A stretch of DNA of 30,812 nucleotides from Chara braunii (lineage: Eukaryota; Streptophyta; Charophyceae; Charales; Characeae): the NCBI GenBank assembly GCA_003427395.1, contig BFEA01000217.1:657163-687974 (forward strand), in the 5' to 3' direction. Position 1 is the first letter of the stretch. Every line of letters begins with the position of its first letter. Made by a program: the position numbers and the translations under genes. The notes under the pieces are model-generated. The model did no database searches. It was not told where the DNA came from and saw nothing but the letters and a program-made list of their open reading frames with translations. Below are positions 1-10,604 of the stretch, piece by piece.

Positions 1-343
1 GAGGCCAGCGCCAACCACCCTGATGCAGAACAGGTCCTGCGATGAAGTCTTCAGTGTAGATGGACAACTCTGACGAAGGAACAGGCAGCTATGGCTGCCA
101 CCACCCACGAGTACACAGTGTAGAGCCTCGAGGTAGCCCGNCNAGACGCAGATACCCTCAGGGGTAGATGNNCTGAGGATGCCCCANCTATGGCAGACTC
201 AGACTGGGCNGGCTATGNTTGCTGTCAACGGCGAGGTCTCAGGATGCCGCCTGCAGACAGTCACCGCCACCAACTTGCTTGGCTTCTCCAACGCTGCTTC
301 GCGAGACAATGAACTGCCAAAAGTCCTGAACCGATGTGCCTAA
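1..343 (+). pseudogene. possible degenerate coding fragment at the window edge
   Basis: I do not recognise a family. The first frame reads like protein for about 70 codons (it includes TLTKEQAAMAATTHEYTV and then SLEVAR) but contains a TGA near 43 and a TAG near 121. After about 215 a second frame reads cleanly through VNGEVSGCRLQ and LLGFSNAASRDNELPK to a TAA at 341-343. Several undetermined bases lie at 141-218 and could account for the frame change. The two stops would fit Arg (CGA) and Gln (CAG) codons. It could be the 3' end of a broken retroelement or host gene cut by the window edge. Codon-like texture is the only support, so confidence is low. Confidence 0.25.
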
Positions 344-401
344 CCTATCTATAGACTACAGCTACGCTAGCCTAGACCTAGACCGGACTGACTGACTTAA
401 C

Positions 402-592
402 GGTACCGTTTCTGTTTCGGCCTCTCGGCCTCTACCGGACCCAACTATAGGCTATAGGACCGTCTATCAGCATAGGCCACTTAGGGCCTGTCTGTCNGGT
501 ACCGTTTCTGTTTCGGCCTCTCGGCCTCTACCGGACCCAACTATAGGCTATAGGACCGTCTATCAGCATAGGCCACTTAGGGCCTGTCTGTC
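402..592. repeat. 95-bp exact tandem duplication split by one N
   Basis: The stretch 402-496 recurs without any difference I can see at 498-592, and the only base between them is an N at 497. The unit starts ggtaccgtttctg and ends gcctgtctgtc. It holds short internal echoes (tcggcctc twice, ctatagg twice). Identical flanks around a single N look like two contig ends whose overlap was never merged, so the second copy may not exist in the genome. The rest of 344-800 shows no gene. Confidence 0.85.
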
Positions 593-799
593 CTAGGGGT
601 AGCCTGGGCCTGCTATTTGCAGTTACGGTAGCTGTAGGGAATTCAGTTAGTGTTCGGACTGTATTTTCCCGAATTTACAGATATGTCCCTCACGAATTTC
701 CCACACTGGTAGGTCTCTCGGTTAGCCCTCAGCCAAACAAAATTACAACCCTAACCTACCACTGTATTGTACAGCCTCGCAGTTAGTCTCGACAGTGAA

Positions 800-2448
800 A
801 TCAGCAAGTCATTGCAGTTGTATTATCCTCTGTTGTTCCTTTTGTTCTCTGGACCAGCGGGCTCTTATTTCTGTTTGTATTATTAGTTTTGTTTCTGTCC
901 ATCTCTCTTCTATGCTTGGCAATTGGCCTTCTATGGTACCTTTGCATCTTGCCTTCCAATTTACCCAAAGCGTTGCTCTCCTCCATAGGTCGGCCACACT
1001 GGTTGATTCTTCGTTTACTTCTTCGCTTTCTAATCTACCTGTTAGGAGGTATAACGGGCTGTTGGGGAAATCGTGTCCTGTTAGTTTATTTCAGAGGATT
1101 CTAGTTCTATTCCATATCTCTTGTGCTTGGTGGCAGGTTATTAAACAGTGGACCAAGGATTCTTTGACGCTGCCGTCCCATACCATGCACAGTGGGCTTT
1201 GTTGTTGGGCTCCTTCCTGTTTCCTCCTTTTGGCTAGCCATTGGTTGACTGGTAGTGCCCAGTAAAGTATCAGCCACTGTAGACTTCTGATTCTTGCCGG
1301 TCTAATGTTTGTGTATAAGCGCCATGGGATTTTATTAACCCATCTTGCATTTTCGCTAAGGTTCTTTTTCCATTTTTTTGAGATTACTGGTTGGGGGTTC
1401 TTTGTGCGGTTGCCTAGTTTGTAACCTATTTTGACTTCATACTCATAAATTGGGATGAGCTTTTTGGCTCGCCCCGAGCTACTAGGGACCATCCACCCCC
1501 ATTCCGCTGGGTCCACCTCTAGGTCCTTAATGTCCAACTCTGGTCTGAATAACCTAACTCTATTTGGATCTGGTTGGCTGGGAGGGCTCTGTTTAAGACC
1601 AATCTTGAGTGTGCATGCGCGTACTCTTTTGAGTGTGTTAAAATTTTGTGTTGACCTTGCTTCTAATGTTTTAGCTGGTTTTACCCACGATTTGTGCGCC
1701 TCCTCCAGCTCATACACAACAAATTCAGCTTTCCCTTCTTTCGTGTCTGTCACCTGGATGAATTTGTAGGCGACGGACGGGCCGTCTGCCTCCTTTTTTG
1801 TGGTCAAATCCTCTACTGACCACTTGGGCTTGCTTTTCAGAAGGAACACCCATTTGAGCGGGATGCTTTCTATGAGTTTGTCTAGGTGTTCCTTTAGATT
1901 GTGAACCCCTTTGAGTTTGGATTTGAGTTCCTGTTCGGTGGTCCATCTGTTTTCGTCTGGGTTCCATATGCGCTCTATTTTCCACACTCCCTTGCTCATC
2001 CATTTTCTCCACTGTCTGCCTTTCGTGTTTAGGGCCCATATTCTGCCATTATGGTCTGTCAGCAGAGGATTCCCAAAAGCAGTTGTCTCAGGACTTCCTC
2101 TCTTATTCTTGGGGTTCTTGACTTTTGCGAGATGCAGTTTCTCCAGTGCTTTATTAGTGTGGCCCAGTGTTCGCTCGGTGGGTCTTTGTCCTTCGGTATT
2201 CCTCCCCTTTCCCTCCTTTGTGGGTTCCATGAGGGGTTGAGAATCCAGTGGTATCCCTCTATGGAGGGATCGACTCTGAAAGGCACTAGGTTGCGAATCT
2301 GATGGAGAGCCATTTCGTGCCATGGTAGTTCCCTGTTGAAAAGGAGTTTTATTAACCACTTGTGTTGCAATGCTTGAAATTGTACTGCGGGGTTCAAGAG
2401 ACCTAACCCACCTTGAATTTTGGGTCTAGTGATGTACTTCCAGGCCAC
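800..2448 (-). pseudogene. LINE copy 1 ORF2, C-terminal region with zf-RVT-like motif
   Basis: The frame 2448-2059 carries the post-RT block QGGLGLLNPAVQFQALQHKW. Continuity then moves to another frame at about 2070-2110 and runs NPLLTDHNGRIWALNTKG down to 1091. Near its end lie CMVWDGSVKESLVHCLITC and HQAQEIW, the place of the zinc-binding zf-RVT motif. The first CxxC is damaged: copy 2 has CKMC here, while this copy has CMVW. A last piece in another frame (997-809) begins LWRRATLWVNWKARCKG and matches the extreme C-terminus of copy 2 (TLWVIWKTRCGG), so the element nearly reaches its ORF2 stop before homology ends around 800. Function of this region in LINEs is poorly defined. Confidence 0.75.
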
Positions 2449-2499
2449 TTTGGTGATGTACTTTTCTTTTTCGACTTTTCCAGTCTAGAGGTAAGATCC

Positions 2500-3989
2500 T
2501 AGTTTTCTTTTGAGGGTTGTGAAAAATCTTGTTGGTGGGTTCCAGAGGGATGCTACATACCAGCCCGTAGATAGGATTGCGGTATTAAGGACTAGCACTC
2601 TACCCATCAGTGATACATTCGTTGCTTGCCATCCAGCTAGTTTGTTTGTCATTTTGAGAAGAAGACTGGTTCCTCATACATTGCTTGTTCCTTCTGTTGA
2701 AATTTGGATGCCGGGAAAGTGCATCGGTTGTTGAGCGTCCAACCATTGCAGTCCTTGGGTGATTTGGGTTTGTTGGGGAGGATGAGAGGGGGCTAACCAC
2801 CATCCAACTGTTTTGTTCCAGTTAATTTTCATTTCAGTTGCTAGTTGGAAGGCTTGCATGGCTTTTGTGAGGGCTTGGAAGGAGGAGTCAGAGGCCCTTA
2901 TCAGCACAGTTAGGTCATCCACAAAAAGTATAGTTGTGGTTATGGGGAATGACCTTCCGTCTTATTGTATGACTAGCCTTTCTATTGAAGGGTCCTTGCG
3001 GAGGAGGGCTGCTATTGCTTCCATCACAAACAGAAAGATTGGTGCTGCGAGTGGATCTCCCTGTCTGACCGATCTGGTCATTCTGTATATCTCCGAAAGA
3101 TGTTCATTGACCTGTACCATTCCCCTGACATCCCCGTATAAAACTTTCACTCATCTGCGGAAGTTTGGTCCTACCCCCATTTTTTCCATACTCTGTTGGA
3201 GGAAATCCTTGTTTACCTGATCGTAAGCTTTTTCAAAGTCAAAGAATAGTATGGCTGCTTGTATTTTTTTGTCTTTTATGAATTTGGTAGTTTCGTTTAG
3301 GGTTACTACATTGTCTAGAATGTATCTTCCTAGGATGAAACCTGTTTGGTTTATGTGGAAGCATTTGTCTGTTATATTCCTTATTCTATTAGCTAGGGTT
3401 TTAGCTAATATTTTGTATATTACTGGTAAAAGGGTTATGGGTCTGTAGTTTCTTATATTTGTGTGATCGCCTTTTTGTATATTAGCGTGACCACGCCTGC
3501 ACTGAAGTCCTCTCCTATAGAGCCTTTAGTGAAAGCTTCCTTGAAAAAATCGGTGACTGTATCGCCTACTAGGTGCCAGTTAGCTTGCCAAAACTCTTTG
3601 GGAAACCCGTCTCTATCCGGAGTTTTGTTAGGCTGCATACTTTAGAGGGCTTCAAATAGCTCAGACTTAGTAATATCCTTTTCTAGAATTTCCATTGATT
3701 CTTGATTGATACTTTTGTCTAGATGCTTTAAGAAATTCTCTCTTGCTTTCCTTACATTGCCAGGATTTTCAAGGAAAGTTTTAGACGCGTATAGGTTCTG
3801 GTAGAAATCATACGCTACTTTGAGGAGACCTTGTGAGGTTTGCGTGGTGCCTAGGGAGTCCCTTAAGGCTTGTATTGTGTTATTCCTGTGGCCTGTTTTA
3901 ATCCTTTGGAAGAAGTATTTTGTCATGCTCTCATTGCTTTCCCAATCCTTTACTCTGGCCCTTATGGCCAGCCCTTGTCTTTTGCCCAT
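2500..3989 (-). pseudogene. LINE copy 1 ORF2, reverse transcriptase domain
   Basis: This would copy LINE RNA into DNA at the nicked target. The 3989-3642 segment is the pre-RT linker (GLAIRARVKDWESNESMTKY). A TAA just before SMQPNKTPDRDGFP separates it from the RT start (3638-3453) in the same frame. After a frameshift near 3465 come the palm motif A (FFDFEKAYDQV, about 3252-3217), then SVRQGDPLAAPIFLF, then motif C as LFVDD at about 2928-2914, where most LINEs have FADD. A further stop sits at about 2962, between RLVIQ and the catalytic block. The DNA past 2674 is again shifted. Both palm aspartate motifs are visible, but they are split over different frames and no full-length enzyme can be made. 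Confidence 0.85.
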
Positions 3990-4112
3990 TGGCTAAGCTC
4001 TATACGCGCTTCCTCGAGAAGCTGTTCGTATAGGCTCGCTCCTGGGCTAGATATTAGATTGAATTTTGCTATCTCCACCATGGCCTCAAGGCTTTGTTGT
4101 CTTGCCCTCCTT

Positions 4113-5118
4113 CTAGTAGCCTCCTTTCTTGAGAATAGACTCGCCCAATGACTTATTTCCCGGATGGAGGGTGGGAGGTCTCTTATCAGACCTCCCTCTT
4201 TCAGTGTCTTTTTCATTTTCTTCCCACCTGGCCTTGAATTCTTGTTTGAATGATTCTAACATGAGAAGTGAGGTATTCAACTTGAAAAAACTTTTCTCGG
4301 GGGAGTTATCTAGGGATAGGGCTAAGTTTATGTCAATCGGGTTATGATCATATCCCTCGTAGTGGGGAATTCTTCCTATTGTGGTGTCTAGAACCGCTCC
4401 TTCCAAGGATTCTGATAAGAGGAAGAAATTTATTCTTGAGAAAGAAGTTCTGCCCTGCAATGTTTTCCTAATATAGGTATAGTCTTTTTTCTCTGGGTTA
4501 AGGGTCCTATAGGGGTCTTTAAGGTTATTTTTTGTAACTAAGTGAGCCAAAGTCGTCTCTGCTGGATCTTGCGAGGTTTGTTGTGCCCATGAGATTCTAT
4601 CCAGCTGAGGGTTCGGGGTAGTGTTCCAATCTCCCACCAGAATCACGTGTTTTTGCGGTTGTATTAGACTTCCTACCTCTTCGAAAAAGGTCATTCTCTC
4701 TGCTGACAAGTTTGGGGCATAAAGATTTATTAGAGTGATATCTTCCCCCTGGAGTGTTAACTCCAATTTGGTCCATCTGCCACCTACTGGGTCCGTTACC
4801 GTGGATTCTAATTGTAGTTGGTGTATGGCTACTGCGCGGTTGTGTATTAAAGTGATGATGCCTGCTGAGGCTGATGCGGGCTGTGTGCTGAAACTGATGT
4901 GGCGCAGTTTTTTAGTCTACCTAAGATTTCCCTTTCTACTATACTATGTGTTGGGGTGTTTGCAATATGTGTTTCCTGGGCAGACTAAGTTTTGGGGGGT
5001 TGGGCCATTCCAGCCTGTTGTGTTTAGCAAGCAACTCCACTTTTGCGGATTTGTCAGGACAGTTGCTGGCCCCCTCACGTTCCAGGACTGAATCGCCAGG
5101 TCCCCCCTTGGTGCCTTC
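4113..5118 (-). pseudogene. LINE copy 1 ORF2, APE-like endonuclease domain
   Basis: This domain nicks target DNA to start target-primed reverse transcription. The N-terminal motif (IQSWNVRG) lies at about 5092-5070, in a frame that stops near 4950. A second frame resumes near 4915 (ASAGIITLIHNRAVAIHQLQ) and runs to 4113. In the piece beginning at 4766, NLYAPN is followed by VGDWN (D46, N48), SRINFFLLS (residues 110-118) and YEGYDHNP (D140, H141). In APE-type nucleases the position of N113 is normally an aspartate, so the nuclease is probably dead on this ground alone. A spacer rich in charged residues leads to the reverse transcriptase. The domain is identified by motif order; exact borders are not resolved because of the frame change around 4920-4950. 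Confidence 0.8.
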
Positions 5119-5368
5119 ATGAGTTATTGTGTGTGTTCTTCTTTTGAGGCTTGTGCTTATCCTTCTATATCTCAAAGGTGTTGCCCGTGTCCTCCTCTAA
5201 TGGGGTGAGAAAGGATGGTAGCATGTTCTCATCCTGTTCCAATGCTCCTGTTTCCACCACTGTTGCAAGTGCCACAACATTCTGAGTCATGGTTGTTTCA
5301 CTTCCTAGGGCTGTTACTGGTAGTGCCGACATCCGCCACCATGGCTTCCACTGCAAATCCTCTGAGAG

Positions 5369-7640
5369 TTATGATCCTTGATCCAACCAGACTATCAATG
5401 GTCTTAAATCCTGTTGTGTTAGATTTTCTCCCTCAGATTCTTTGTCTGTTTCCAACTGCTCCTCCTCTCCTTCCTTTTGCTGTTTGCCTGCCAGCCCCAT
5501 GAAGATTGGTTCTTTCCCCTTGCTGATCTTTTTCAGCACGTCTTCCCTCTTTTTTCCCAGTTGCCATCTCATTACTGAGAGGTCCTCGTGCACTGCTACC
5601 TTCCTGTCCTCTGTTACTGGGTCCTTTTGGACAGGAATTACCGCTCTTGATGGAAGTAGGGTGCTTGCTTCTTTTTCTGCCCTCTTCCAGAACTCTTCAT
5701 GAGCCTTGTGATGCAAATCTTGAACTGTCACTATGCGGAGGGACATTTCCCGATTCAAGTCGGCCAGCCGGCTGTTTTGGGCGTACAGAGCCTCAACTTG
5801 AATGCCTTGATGTGTGGTCGTTGACATTCCCCTGCTTTGATCCTCCTGCCCCTTCTGTTTCCCTTGGTCTATCAGAAATTGCGAAGGTTTGTAGCTTGGC
5901 AACTTTTTCTCCCTATTTTGATTCTTCCCCTTCAACATGTCTGAGTTGATTCCTTCAGATTTCATTTCTAGGTCTTCCTTGGTTGCCGTGTATTTTTTTG
6001 CGAACAAGGTGGCCAGTTCCTCTTCCCTTTCCAGTGGAGCGAATGGATTTTCAGACAGTGGGATTAGTTGTGATGGGTTGGGGATTTCTGCTTTCTGTTC
6101 GCTTTTCTGTTCTTCCCTGTGCAGAATCAGTTGAAGCTCAAAATTGTCTTGTCTTAACCTTTCATAGGTCTGGATGTACTCCAACAGCTCCTTTTCCTGT
6201 TTGCCTGACCATGGGTACTCTTCCAATTCCGGGTTGCCTTGTTCATCCTCTATGTCCTCTCTTTCTTTTTGGCCTTCGATGTGTTTCCTTTTGCCCCCCA
6301 TTGTCGGGTTTTCCCCTTCCTCCCCTTCTTTCATCTTTGTGTCTGTTTCGCCCTCTTCCATGCTTTCATCTGTTCCCTCTGCATTGGTCCCTTGCCCTTG
6401 GTTGGATTTTCCCCTTCCCTTCTGTGATCTTCTGGAATATGTTCTCTGCTTGGTTTGTTCCCCCCTTGCTTTCTCCTCTTTCAGATGGCGTTTCACTGCA
6501 TTCACCCATTCTCTTTCCGTGGTTTCCTGTACTGTTTGCAGGTCTGCTCGTAGGTATTTTTCCCAGATCTCTTGCTTCAGTGTGTTCACGTGTATCACTG
6601 GGTCTTTGGTGCATTTGGGAGGTTTTCTTTCTGCTTTGAGTGTTTGCCATCTACTGTCGAAGGGCGGGTAAACGTCCGGTCCGGGAGTCGGCTTCCCATT
6701 GATGGTCCAAACCCAGTCCGGTGTATCCAGATTGTCATTAAAAACCCAACCTGCGTATTGAGCTTCTGGGATGTACCAATAACCCTTTTTGTTGGCTACT
6801 TCCAACAGATTCGCTGTTTTGAGTGGTTTGGGTTTTGTTGTTTCTCTTGGTTTCGGGCAGTTGGCATATGGGGAGGTGACCCCTTTGTCTGCATTTGAAG
6901 CACAATGGATTGCTTTTTCTCGACACAGTTATTCTGATGATTTTGTTTTCGTGCGAAAAGAAACATTCATCTGGGGTGAAGGGTGTTGAACAGTCTCCCG
7001 TTTCCAAAACCACTGTCATCTGGTTGTGCTGCAGTGTTAAAAAATCCGGGGTTGAGACTATCCAATGTGCTTCTTTGAAGTGTCCGTATTCCATTTTGAC
7101 TCTCTCCTTCACGCTGCCATGCATTCCTTCTGGTACATTATTGAATTGAATCCAGAAATGTTTTTTTATTAATTCTTGCCTATACCTGAAAGGTGTCTGC
7201 TGGTAGTTGGCTGCTTGTTTCCAGGGGTGCACTGTGACCACCGAGGAGTTGCAGGAAACACTTATTTTTCAAGAACTCAACAAGTGCTTCTTCCATACAC
7301 AAGACCATGATGACGTTTCTTGACCTCGGGTGGAAAGACACTTTTGGTTTTTGCCCCTGAATTGATTCGAGTGATTACAGTTTTTCCCAGATCCATTTCA
7401 ATTTTGCTTGTCTGTCCAATTCCTGTTTTTTTTTGGAAAGGTGAAAAGCACTGCGTGTTTCCTGTGAAGTTCTTCTTGCTTGTTCGTCAATTCCTTCGGA
7501 CATTCATAGACCACCAAGTCTTCTTTTTTGTTTCCCCCGTGGTCGATACATTTGGTGGTTTTGACCAATGACGTTCTAGTTTGTTCCGCGAGCCAGTTTT
7601 GTGTTTCAATTCCCATTCCCTCCATTGCTCTGACCAACGA
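5369..7640 (-). pseudogene. LINE copy 1 ORF1 (gag-like RNA-binding protein), frameshifted
   Basis: In L1 elements ORF1 binds the element RNA in the ribonucleoprotein. An upstream frame (7637-7398, with QNWLAEQTRTSLVKTTK) is followed by a stop. The segment 7241-6738 reads HPWKQAANYQQTPFRYRQEL and later CFKCRQRGHLPICQ. This is a CCHC knuckle with spacing CX2CX4HX3C, one residue short of the usual HX4C. The reading then moves to another frame (6805-5369, 478 codons). That frame starts with an aromatic-rich block (GYWYIPEAQYAGWVFND) and continues as a long Glu/Lys/Gln-rich tail, probably coiled coil, ending at 5369. The 68-bp overlap of the two frames marks the frameshift. The true start is unclear; the position near 7637 is a guess. 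The domain before the knuckle resembles the gag-like region (DUF4283 type) of plant LINE ORF1. Confidence 0.75.
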
Positions 7641-7840
7641 CTCTTCTCTCTCTTCCGGAATGAGTGATTTCGTGTGTGAGTGGGTAGGTGGAGGGATGAG
7701 AGGGAGGGGGGAAAGGTGCGTGGACAGATAGTTTCTTGGTGGTTACGAGGGGTGGGGAATGGAGGGGTGTCTGCAGTTTGACAGTTCTGACGAATATTAA
7801 GAACTGATCTCATACCCGCAAATGCATTTGGCCGCCCTCC
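7641..7840. other. spacer upstream of LINE copy 1, no gene seen
   Basis: This may be 5' UTR of LINE copy 1 (minus strand) or flanking DNA. I see no conserved motif. It grades into the G-rich repeat to the right. Confidence 0.4.
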
Positions 7841-9840
7841 TTAATGGAGAGGATGGGAGCAAAGGGGGGAGAGGGTGAGGTGATAAGGAGGAGATTGGAT
7901 TGCGCTGCGTAATGGATGTGGAGCGGGTGTAAGGGGGGAGGGAGAAGATGATCAAGAAGTTATGGGTGAGGAACGAATGGGCGGGCAGGATCTTGGTTAA
8001 TAGTATGTTGGGGCCAGCATTGGGAGGAGGAAGGAGTGGAGTTGGGGCGGTCCTAATGCGGAGGTTGGTTTGTGTGTGAGAGGGGTCCGGATCGGGGATG
8101 GGCTGGGATCGGGCTCTAGATTGGGCAGGGACCCGGATCGGGATTGGGATGGGATTGATATGGGGATGATTGGGGTCGGGGCCGGGTCGTGACGAAGTTC
8201 GGGTGGGGTTGGGTGAGGTTCCGGGTGAGATCTAAGTCAGGATTGGGATCGGGTGTGTGATCGGGGTCGGGATTAGAAGGGGATCCGTGTGGAGATTGGG
8301 TAGAGATCAGGATCGGGATTGGGGGAAACCGGGGTAGGAATGGGTTGGGACTAGGATGGGGGTTGGGTGAAGTCGGGTCTGGATTGGGAAGAACCGAGGT
8401 GGGAGGGGGATGGCGAGGGGGTGTTGAGTCTGAGAATGAGGTGGACACGAAAGGAGATTGGAATGCGAAAGGAAATCGGGATGCGAAATGGAATTGGGAA
8501 CGGGAATGTGGTCGGGGTCGGGGTTGGAAGGGGATCAGTGTAGAGATCAGGATCGGAATTGGGGATAACCGGGGTAGGGGTGGATCGGGACTGGGATGGG
8601 GGTTGGGTGAAGTCAGATCGGGATTGGGAAGGACCGAGGTGGGATAGGGATAGCGAGGGGAAATCGGGATGCGGAATGGATTGGTATCGGGAGTGTGATC
8701 TGGGTCGGAATTGGAAGGGGATCAATTTAGAGATTGGGTAGAGATTAGGATCAGGATTGGGGGAAACTAGGGTAGAAATGGATCGGGACTGGGATGGGGG
8801 TTAGGTGAAGTCGGGTCTGGATTGGGAAGGACCGAGGTGGGATGGGGATGGCGAAGGGGTATTGGATCTATGAAAGAGGTGGACACGAAAGGCGATTGGG
8901 GTGCTAAAGGAAATCGGGAAGCGTAAAGGAGTTGGGGTGATGGTAGGGTGTGGAGGGATGGGGCCAGGGCGAAATGCTAACAGGAAGCGAACTGGGAATG
9001 GAATGTGGATTGAGATCGGGATGTGAGATAAGATCGGGAAACAAAATGAGGCCAGGATGTTAGAAGAGATCGGGGTGCGAAGTGAAATCGGGTTGCGAGA
9101 TGAGATCGGGGTGCGAAGTGAAAGCGGAATGCGAAATGAGAAATGGGTGCGAATTGAGATCTGAAAGCGAAATGAAAGCGAAATGAGGTCGGGTTCGGAT
9201 TGAGGTCGTGGCTGGTTGGGATCCGGAGTGCGTTGGGAATGGGTGGGCGTTGTGGTAGGACGAGATCGTGGTTGAGATAGGGTTGAGCAGGGATCGAGGT
9301 GAAGTCGGGGCGAGTTGGGGTCGGATGGGTCAGGGAAGAATTGGAGAAGGGGTCTCACAGGTCCGGATTGGGGTTGGGGCGGGCCGGGATTGGATTGGGA
9401 TCAGGGTGTATCTGGGTCGGATCAGGGTCGGGGTGAGTCGGGATCGAGTTGGTGTCAAGGTGGTCCAGGATCGGGTTGAGGTAGGGTGCGTCCGGATCGG
9501 GTGGGGTGGGTTGGGGTTGGGGGCGGGATGGATCAGGGTTGGGTTGGGATCGGGGTGGATCGGAATCGGGGTTGAGAAGCGGACGGATGGGCGTCGGAAT
9601 GGGGTAGGATCAGGGTCGAAAAGGGGGTCGGGCTTGGGCGAGAATTGGGAAGGGTCAGGGTTGGGGTTGGGGGATCAGAGTGAGTCGGGATCAGGATTGG
9701 GGGGGAGACGTAGTCGGGATGGGGGCGGGCAGTAGTCGAAGGGGGTAGAGATGGGCTCGGTCTAGGAGAAGGGCTTAGTTGCGGGGTCGAGATGGATAAG
9801 GGTCGAATCGGGATTGGGAACGGGAGGGGGATCAAGATGT
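7840..9840 (+). repeat. G-rich degenerate minisatellite (gatcgggattggg-like)
   Basis: About 2 kb in which the plus strand is strongly enriched in G and poor in C. It is built from variants of short words such as gatcggg, gattggg, gtcgggg and gatgggg. Runs of three to six G recur every few bases; for example, the stretch starting near 8355 has four G-runs with loops of 2 to 8 bases, suitable for G-quadruplex formation. Open frames here, such as Asn-Pro-Asp repeats on the minus strand, come from the low-complexity composition and are not credible genes. The core (8261-8943) has higher-order units, listed separately. Confidence 0.85.
8261..8943 (+). repeat. higher-order repeat, three units of about 250, 187 and 245 bp
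   Basis: Units begin at 8261, 8512 and 8699 with tcggggtcgg or a variant. Each continues in the same order: ttggaaggggatc, tagagatcaggatcgg, ataaccggggtagg, gggactgggatggggg, ttgggtgaagtc, gggaaggaccgaggtggg. Units 1 and 3 then carry a block with gaggtggacacgaaagg that the middle unit lacks, which explains its shorter length. Similarity is obvious but not perfect, so this is an older tandem amplification within the minisatellite. Confidence 0.75.
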
Positions 9841-10599
9841 AATAGTGCTTGTAGTGATGCGGTGAAAAACACCGATTTTTTGGCCTTCCATTAACCGCTA
9901 GTGGAGGGTAGGCTGAGGGAGTTAGTAGTCGTAGATCTCACTCGGGCGGGCTGGTCTTCGTCTTCGTAGAACTTGACGACTCGGGAGTGGCTGATGGTTC
10001 CTTTCCAGGGGATGTGACTGTTGTCTTCGGGATTGACCGTGTTAGAGTTCACTCTTCACTCGAGATACGGGCGATGCTTCGACACTCCAAGCAATGGTAG
10101 AGTTGGCTACTGCTAAAGAGGATGGCGTTTGAGCGTGTCCTCGAATCCGGGCACATGAGTCTTCTTCAAGGGTGGGTGTTCAGTGCGCGTTGTTGCTGGG
10201 GCCTAGGTGTTGAGGTGCGCAGTGATCCTTCAAGCGGATGTTGGCTAAGTTTCGTCTGTTGTTCATCCGCCTTTGCTCTTCCTCATTCTTAACTGCTTCT
10301 AACGGCCACGCCCGTAGGCGTGACACGCGAGGGAGGGTCGTCCGTCACCCTTTGAGCTTTGGCGATGGCCGTCACCTTTCACCGTTCGTAGGCTGCGTCA
10401 CGGGGAGGGCGTAAGAATGCGTGCGCAAGAGACTGTTGATGTGTTGGGGACGCGCGCCCGGGGCGTGCGCCTGGACCTCCAGCTATGCTTCGAGGCTCTC
10501 GTCTTCGGATTCGAAACGGCGTGACCGCCCGCGCGCTGGAGCGAGAACGTCCGCAGGCGTGAGCGCAGAGAGCTAGCGCTCGAACACAACGCTCACCGT
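9841..10599. other. unassigned spacer, GC-rich towards its right end
   Basis: No convincing coding region. A short hairpin followed by six T (cggtg, aaaaa, caccg, then a, then tttttt) lies at 9860-9881. It resembles an intrinsic terminator but has no gene beside it. A second small inverted repeat is cacgcc-cgta-ggcgtg at 10307-10322. From about 10290 to 10590 the DNA becomes markedly rich in CpG (for example gacgcgcgcccggggcgtgcgcc, 10448-10470), unlike both LINE flanks. A 63-codon minus-strand frame at 10398-10589 has no recognisable features. Confidence 0.5.
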
Positions 10600-10604
10600 G
10601 TGGC

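Larger units (their letters stand above)
800..7640 (-). mobile_element. LINE (L1-type non-LTR retrotransposon), copy 1, degenerate
   Basis: Read on the minus strand, the parts follow the L1 order. First comes an ORF1 with a zinc knuckle (about 7640-5369). Then an APE-like endonuclease (about 5118-4113), a reverse transcriptase with an FVDD motif (about 3989-2500), and a C-terminal region with a zf-RVT-like cysteine/histidine cluster (2448-800). Several stops and frameshifts break both ORFs. I see no poly(A) tail at the 800 end and no target-site duplication, so both termini are approximate. The same family occurs in opposite orientation at 10600-14222; the segment after the catalytic motif (DDLTVLIRASDSSFQALTKA) is identical in the two. 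The clade assignment follows from the known domain order of plant L1 elements. Confidence 0.88.

Noticed and set aside
795-1265. Plus-strand frame of 156 codons at the start of the LINE
   Set aside because: Antisense to the LINE ORF2 C-terminus, with Cys/Ser/Leu-rich shadow composition.
8116-9835. Several frames of 100-185 codons over the G-rich region, some with Asn-Pro-Asp or Ile-Pro repeats
   Set aside because: They follow from low-complexity composition, overlap on both strands, and have no conserved motif.
9860-9881. Hairpin followed by six T, like a bacterial terminator
   Set aside because: The window is eukaryotic, the stem is only five pairs, and no gene ends here.
10398-10589. 63-codon minus-strand frame in the CpG-rich spacer
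   Set aside because: Arg/Ser-rich text expected from the base composition; no domain, no context.
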